A stretch of DNA of 64,000 nt from Nocardia asteroides (GTDB lineage Bacteria > Actinomycetota > Actinomycetes > Mycobacteriales > Mycobacteriaceae): contig CP082844.1 of assembly GCA_019930625.1 (NCBI GenBank), forward strand, positions 310,001-374,000, written 5' to 3'. Positions 61,509 through 64,000 of this stretch are shown here, one piece after another. Below the pieces are notes generated by a model. The model was not told where the DNA came from. It worked only from the letters and a program-made list of their open reading frames with translations, and made no database searches. Made by a program: the position numbers and the translations under genes. How positions within the stretch are numbered: position 1 is the stretch's first letter; every line of letters starts with the position of its first letter.

Positions 61509-63206
61509 TCAGCGGCGCCTGGTGCCGAACAGACTGCGGGTGATCTGACGACCGGCCGCGCCGGCGGCCGAACGCAGGAAGCTGCGCACGGCCGGATTCT
61601 TCATGATCCGCTCGGCTGCGGACTCCTCCTCCGTGCGGGTCGCGGCACGGCCGGGCACGGAAGCGGGCTCCGGTTCCGGCGCCGCGGCGGCGACTTTCGC
61701 GGCGAGCAGTTCATAAGCCGACTCCCGGTCGATGGTCCGGCCGTACTTCGAGGCCAGCGGGCTGGACAAGGCCCGCGATTTGATCGCGTCCGCGCCGATG
61801 GTGTCCATCAGTGAACGAGGCGGCCGAATCCTGGTCCATGCCACCGGCGTCGGCGCGCCCTCTTCGGAGAGGACGGTCACGATCGCCTCGCCGGTGCCGA
61901 GAGAGGTCAGCGCCTGCTCCAAGTCGTAGACACCGGTCCTGGGGTAGGTGCGGACGGTCTTCGACAGCGCTTTCTGGTCGTCAGGGGTGAACGCGCGCAA
62001 CGCGTGCTGAATGCGGGCCCCGAGCTGGGAGAGCACCTGGTTCGGGATGTCGGTGGGCAGCTGGGTGCAGAAGAACACGCCCACGCCTTTGGACCGGATC
62101 AGCTTCACGGTCTGCTCCACCTGCTCCGAGAAAGCCTTGGAGGCGTCGGAGAAAAGCAGGTGCGCCTCGTCGAAGATGAAGACCAATTCGGGCTTGTCCA
62201 CGTCGCCGACCTCCGGCAGCGTCTGGAACAGGTCGGCGAGCACCCACATCAGGAAGGTGGAGAACATCACCGGCCGCGCCGCCTGCGCGCCGAGTTCGAA
62301 CAGCGTGATCACCCCCTTGCCGTCCACGACCCGCACCAGGTCTGCCGGGTCGAGTTCGGGCTCGCCGAAGAACGTGTCGCCGCCGTCGGCCTCCAGGTTC
62401 ACCAGGGCTCGCAGGATCACTCCCGCGGTGGCCGCGGAGACCCCGCCGGTACCCTTCAGGTCCTGCTTGCCCTCCGGGCTGGTCAGATGGGTGATCACGG
62501 CGCGCAGGTCCTTCAGATCCAGCAGCGCGAGGCCGTTTCGGTCGGCCCAGTGGAAGATCAGGCCGAGGGTGGATTCCTGTGTCTCGTTCAGCTCGAGCAC
62601 CTTGCTCAGCAGCACCGGGCCGAAGGAGCTGATCGTCGCGCGGATCGGAAGCCCGGTCCCGGTGGTGCCCAGCGAGACGAATTCGGTCGGAAAGCCGGTC
62701 GGCGCCCATTCCGTGGCGCCGGTCTCCGCGATGCGCGCGGCGAGCTTGTCACTGAGCTGCCCCGGCTCGCACAAGCCGGACAGGTCACCTTTGATGTCGG
62801 CCAGCACCACAGGCACCCCGGCGCTCGACAACTGCTCCGCGATGCATTGGAGGGTCTTGGTCTTCCCCGTGCCGGTCGCTCCGGCGACCAGACCGTGCCG
62901 GTTCGTCATCCGTATCGGGATACGGACGCGCGCGGTGGGATCCACCGTCCCGTCGACCACGACGGCGCCCAGCTCCAGCGCGGCGCCTTCGAATGCGTAG
63001 CCCGCGGCGATCTGCCGCGCGGCGGGCACGTCTTCGCGCTCGCCGACCGGTTCGTCGTGTCGCGCGTCGTCCGCCGCGCCGACCGCCGTTCGCTCGGCGA
63101 GTTCACGTTCGGCGGCCTCCGCGGCGGCGGCTGCCTCCGCTGCGATGCGCGCCGCTTCGTCGGCGGCCCTGCGCGCCGCGGCGGCCTTCTCCTGAGGGGT
63201 GGTCAT
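61509..63206 (-). CDS. HerA/DUF853-type ATPase (Rv2510c-like)
   Basis: 565-aa P-loop ATPase. An Ala/Glu-rich N-terminal helix (residues 1-60, probably coiled coil) precedes Walker A GATGTGKT (109-116), LADIKGDLSGL, Walker B LVFIFDEAHLLF near 345 and the arginine-bearing sensor region. It belongs to the DUF853/HerA-like helicase family of unknown cellular role. Its position opposite orn is the same as Rv2510c beside Rv2511. AGGAC precedes ATG 63206. Confidence 0.88.
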   Translation of the reverse strand: MTTPQEKAAAARRAADEAARIAAEAAAAAEAAERELAERTAVGAADDARHDEPVGEREDVPAARQIAAGYAFEGAALELGAVVVDGTVDPTARVRIPIRMTNRHGLVAGATGTGKTKTLQCIAEQLSSAGVPVVLADIKGDLSGLCEPGQLSDKLAARIAETGATEWAPTGFPTEFVSLGTTGTGLPIRATISSFGPVLLSKVLELNETQESTLGLIFHWADRNGLALLDLKDLRAVITHLTSPEGKQDLKGTGGVSAATAGVILRALVNLEADGGDTFFGEPELDPADLVRVVDGKGVITLFELGAQAARPVMFSTFLMWVLADLFQTLPEVGDVDKPELVFIFDEAHLLFSDASKAFSEQVEQTVKLIRSKGVGVFFCTQLPTDIPNQVLSQLGARIQHALRAFTPDDQKALSKTVRTYPRTGVYDLEQALTSLGTGEAIVTVLSEEGAPTPVAWTRIRPPRSLMDTIGADAIKSRALSSPLASKYGRTIDRESAYELLAAKVAAAAPEPEPASVPGRAATRTEEESAAERIMKNPAVRSFLRSAAGAAGRQITRSLFGTRRR

Positions 63207-63381
63207 CGCACGTCCTGTCGTCCGGATTCGGCTCCGACTGCTTTACGCAGTGTTTGCCTGTCACACCGAAACACCATGTGCCGATCTGAGACCAACTGTA
63301 TCCCTGCCGGTCAGGTTGGAGGGCGCATCGGCAGCTGCGCGATTGCCGTGCCGTACCGCGGGCACGGGACCAGCACCCGGC

Positions 63382-63387
63382 TAATGT
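63382..63387 (+). promoter_or_regulatory. -10 element giving a leaderless orn transcript
   Basis: TAATGT ends exactly 7 bases before GTG 63395, so the transcript should begin at the start codon. Confidence 0.55.
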
Positions 63388-63394
63388 TGCACGA

Positions 63395-64000
63395 GTGTCC
63401 GACAAATACATGGTGTGGATGGATTGCGAGATGACCGGCTTGCGCTTGGACAGCGACAAGCTGATCGAGGTGGCCGCGCTCGTGACCGACAGCGATCTCA
63501 ACATCCTCGGCGAGGGCGTGGACATCGTCATCCACGCCGACGACGACGCGCTGGCCGCGATGCCCGCGGTCGTCGCCGAGATGCACGCGCGCTCCGGGCT
63601 GACCGAGGAGGTTCGTCGCTCCACCGTCACCCTCGAAGAGGCCGAGCAGCGCGTGCTCGACTACATCCGCCAGTACATCCCCACGCCGCGCACCGTGCCG
63701 CTGGCCGGTAACTCGATCGCCACCGATCGCGGTTTCATCGCCAGGGACATGCCCCTGCTGGACGCACACCTGCACTACCGGATGGTCGACGTCAGTTCGA
63801 TCAAGGAGCTGTGCCGCCGCTGGTACCCGCGCATCTACTTCGGCCAGCCGGAGAAGGGCTTGAGCCACCGCGCGCTGGCCGACATCCAGGAGTCCATCCG
63901 GGAGCTGGAGTACTACCGGCGTACCGCGTTCGTCGCCCCGCCCGGCCCCTCCACCATCGAGATCGCCGCCATCGCCGCCGAGATATCCGAGATCACCGTC
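63395..64000 (+). CDS. orn: Oligoribonuclease, cut by the right edge
   Basis: The first 202 codons of Orn, a DEDDh 3'-to-5' exonuclease that degrades dinucleotides and short RNAs, including the pGpG left from c-di-GMP turnover. Catalytic residues are visible in [11 protein letters not shown] (Asp10, Glu12), [14 protein letters not shown] and the [12 protein letters not shown]is/Asp pair. Mycobacterial Orn is about 215 aa, so little is missing. GTG 63395 is preferred: the protein begins [15 protein letters not shown] and the -10 element lies exactly 7 bp before it. Confidence 0.95.
   Translation, partial: MSDKYMVWMDCEMTGLRLDSDKLIEVAALVTDSDLNILGEGVDIVIHADDDALAAMPAVVAEMHARSGLTEEVRRSTVTLEEAEQRVLDYIRQYIPTPRTVPLAGNSIATDRGFIARDMPLLDAHLHYRMVDVSSIKELCRRWYPRIYFGQPEKGLSHRALADIQESIRELEYYRRTAFVAPPGPSTIEIAAIAAEISEITV

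Overview
The window is high-GC DNA (roughly two thirds G+C by eye) from a mycolic-acid-type actinobacterium, most likely a Nocardia. Gene content and order support this. From about 20 kb to 46 kb it follows the Mycobacterium tuberculosis segment Rv2464c-Rv2478c: Nei glycosylase, RpiB, Rv2466c-type DsbA-like protein, PepN, DUF5130, CtaJ, AglA, GlbO, HNH protein, an Rv2474c-like gene, thioesterase, the 180-kDa-class glutamate dehydrogenase, EttA and SSB. The right end repeats the Rv2510c-Rv2511 pair (DUF853 ATPase and Orn). No rRNA, CRISPR array, insertion sequence, integrase or relaxase was seen.

Region 1 (1-14.9 kb, all on the minus strand) is a type IV secretion-like module built on the Tn916/pCW3 (Tcp) plan. 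In transcription order it holds an Rv3651-like sensor protein, TcpC-like, TcpD-like and TcpE-like proteins, a VirB4/TcpF-like ATPase, a VirB6/TrbL-like channel protein, an NlpC/P60-like protein that looks degenerate, a phage-tail-type lysozyme, an SLT transglycosylase, a second VirB6-like paralogue, and a gene cut by the left edge. Several junctions are TGATG or ATGA overlaps, so the core is translated as one unit. No coupling ATPase or relaxase lies inside the window.

Region 2 (15-20.2 kb) holds a ROK protein, a divergent WhiB-like/MerR pair with two near-identical palindromes 42 bp apart, tRNA-Pro(TGG), tRNA-Gly(TCC), about 1 kb without a convincing gene, and a GGDEF protein preceded by a possible small upstream ORF.

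Region 3 (20.2-46 kb) is the conserved mycobacterial-type block. Lineage-specific additions sit in it: an M48 membrane protease, an FAD-dependent ferredoxin reductase, an ECF42-type sigma factor with its YCII/DGPF partner, a Nudix hydrolase, PurC, and an XRE-cupin/AzlCD amino-acid export cassette. A 635-bp gap upstream of glutamate dehydrogenase contains a candidate 40-codon leaderless small gene.

Region 4 (46-64 kb) holds a threonine-dehydratase-like enzyme, a CopD-CtaG fusion, tRNA-Arg(TCT), a class II glutamine amidotransferase, a DUF4389 membrane protein behind a perfect CRP-type site, small hypothetical genes, and a reductase/desaturase operon opposite a FabR-like TetR regulator. It continues with an Atg22-like MFS protein opposite a PadR regulator, a FadH-type dienoyl-CoA reductase, an SDR, the DUF853 ATPase and the start of oligoribonuclease.

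A recurring feature is a TANNNT -10 element placed 6-8 nt before the start codon, which predicts leaderless transcripts for at least ten genes. Starts were chosen using this or visible Shine-Dalgarno sequences.
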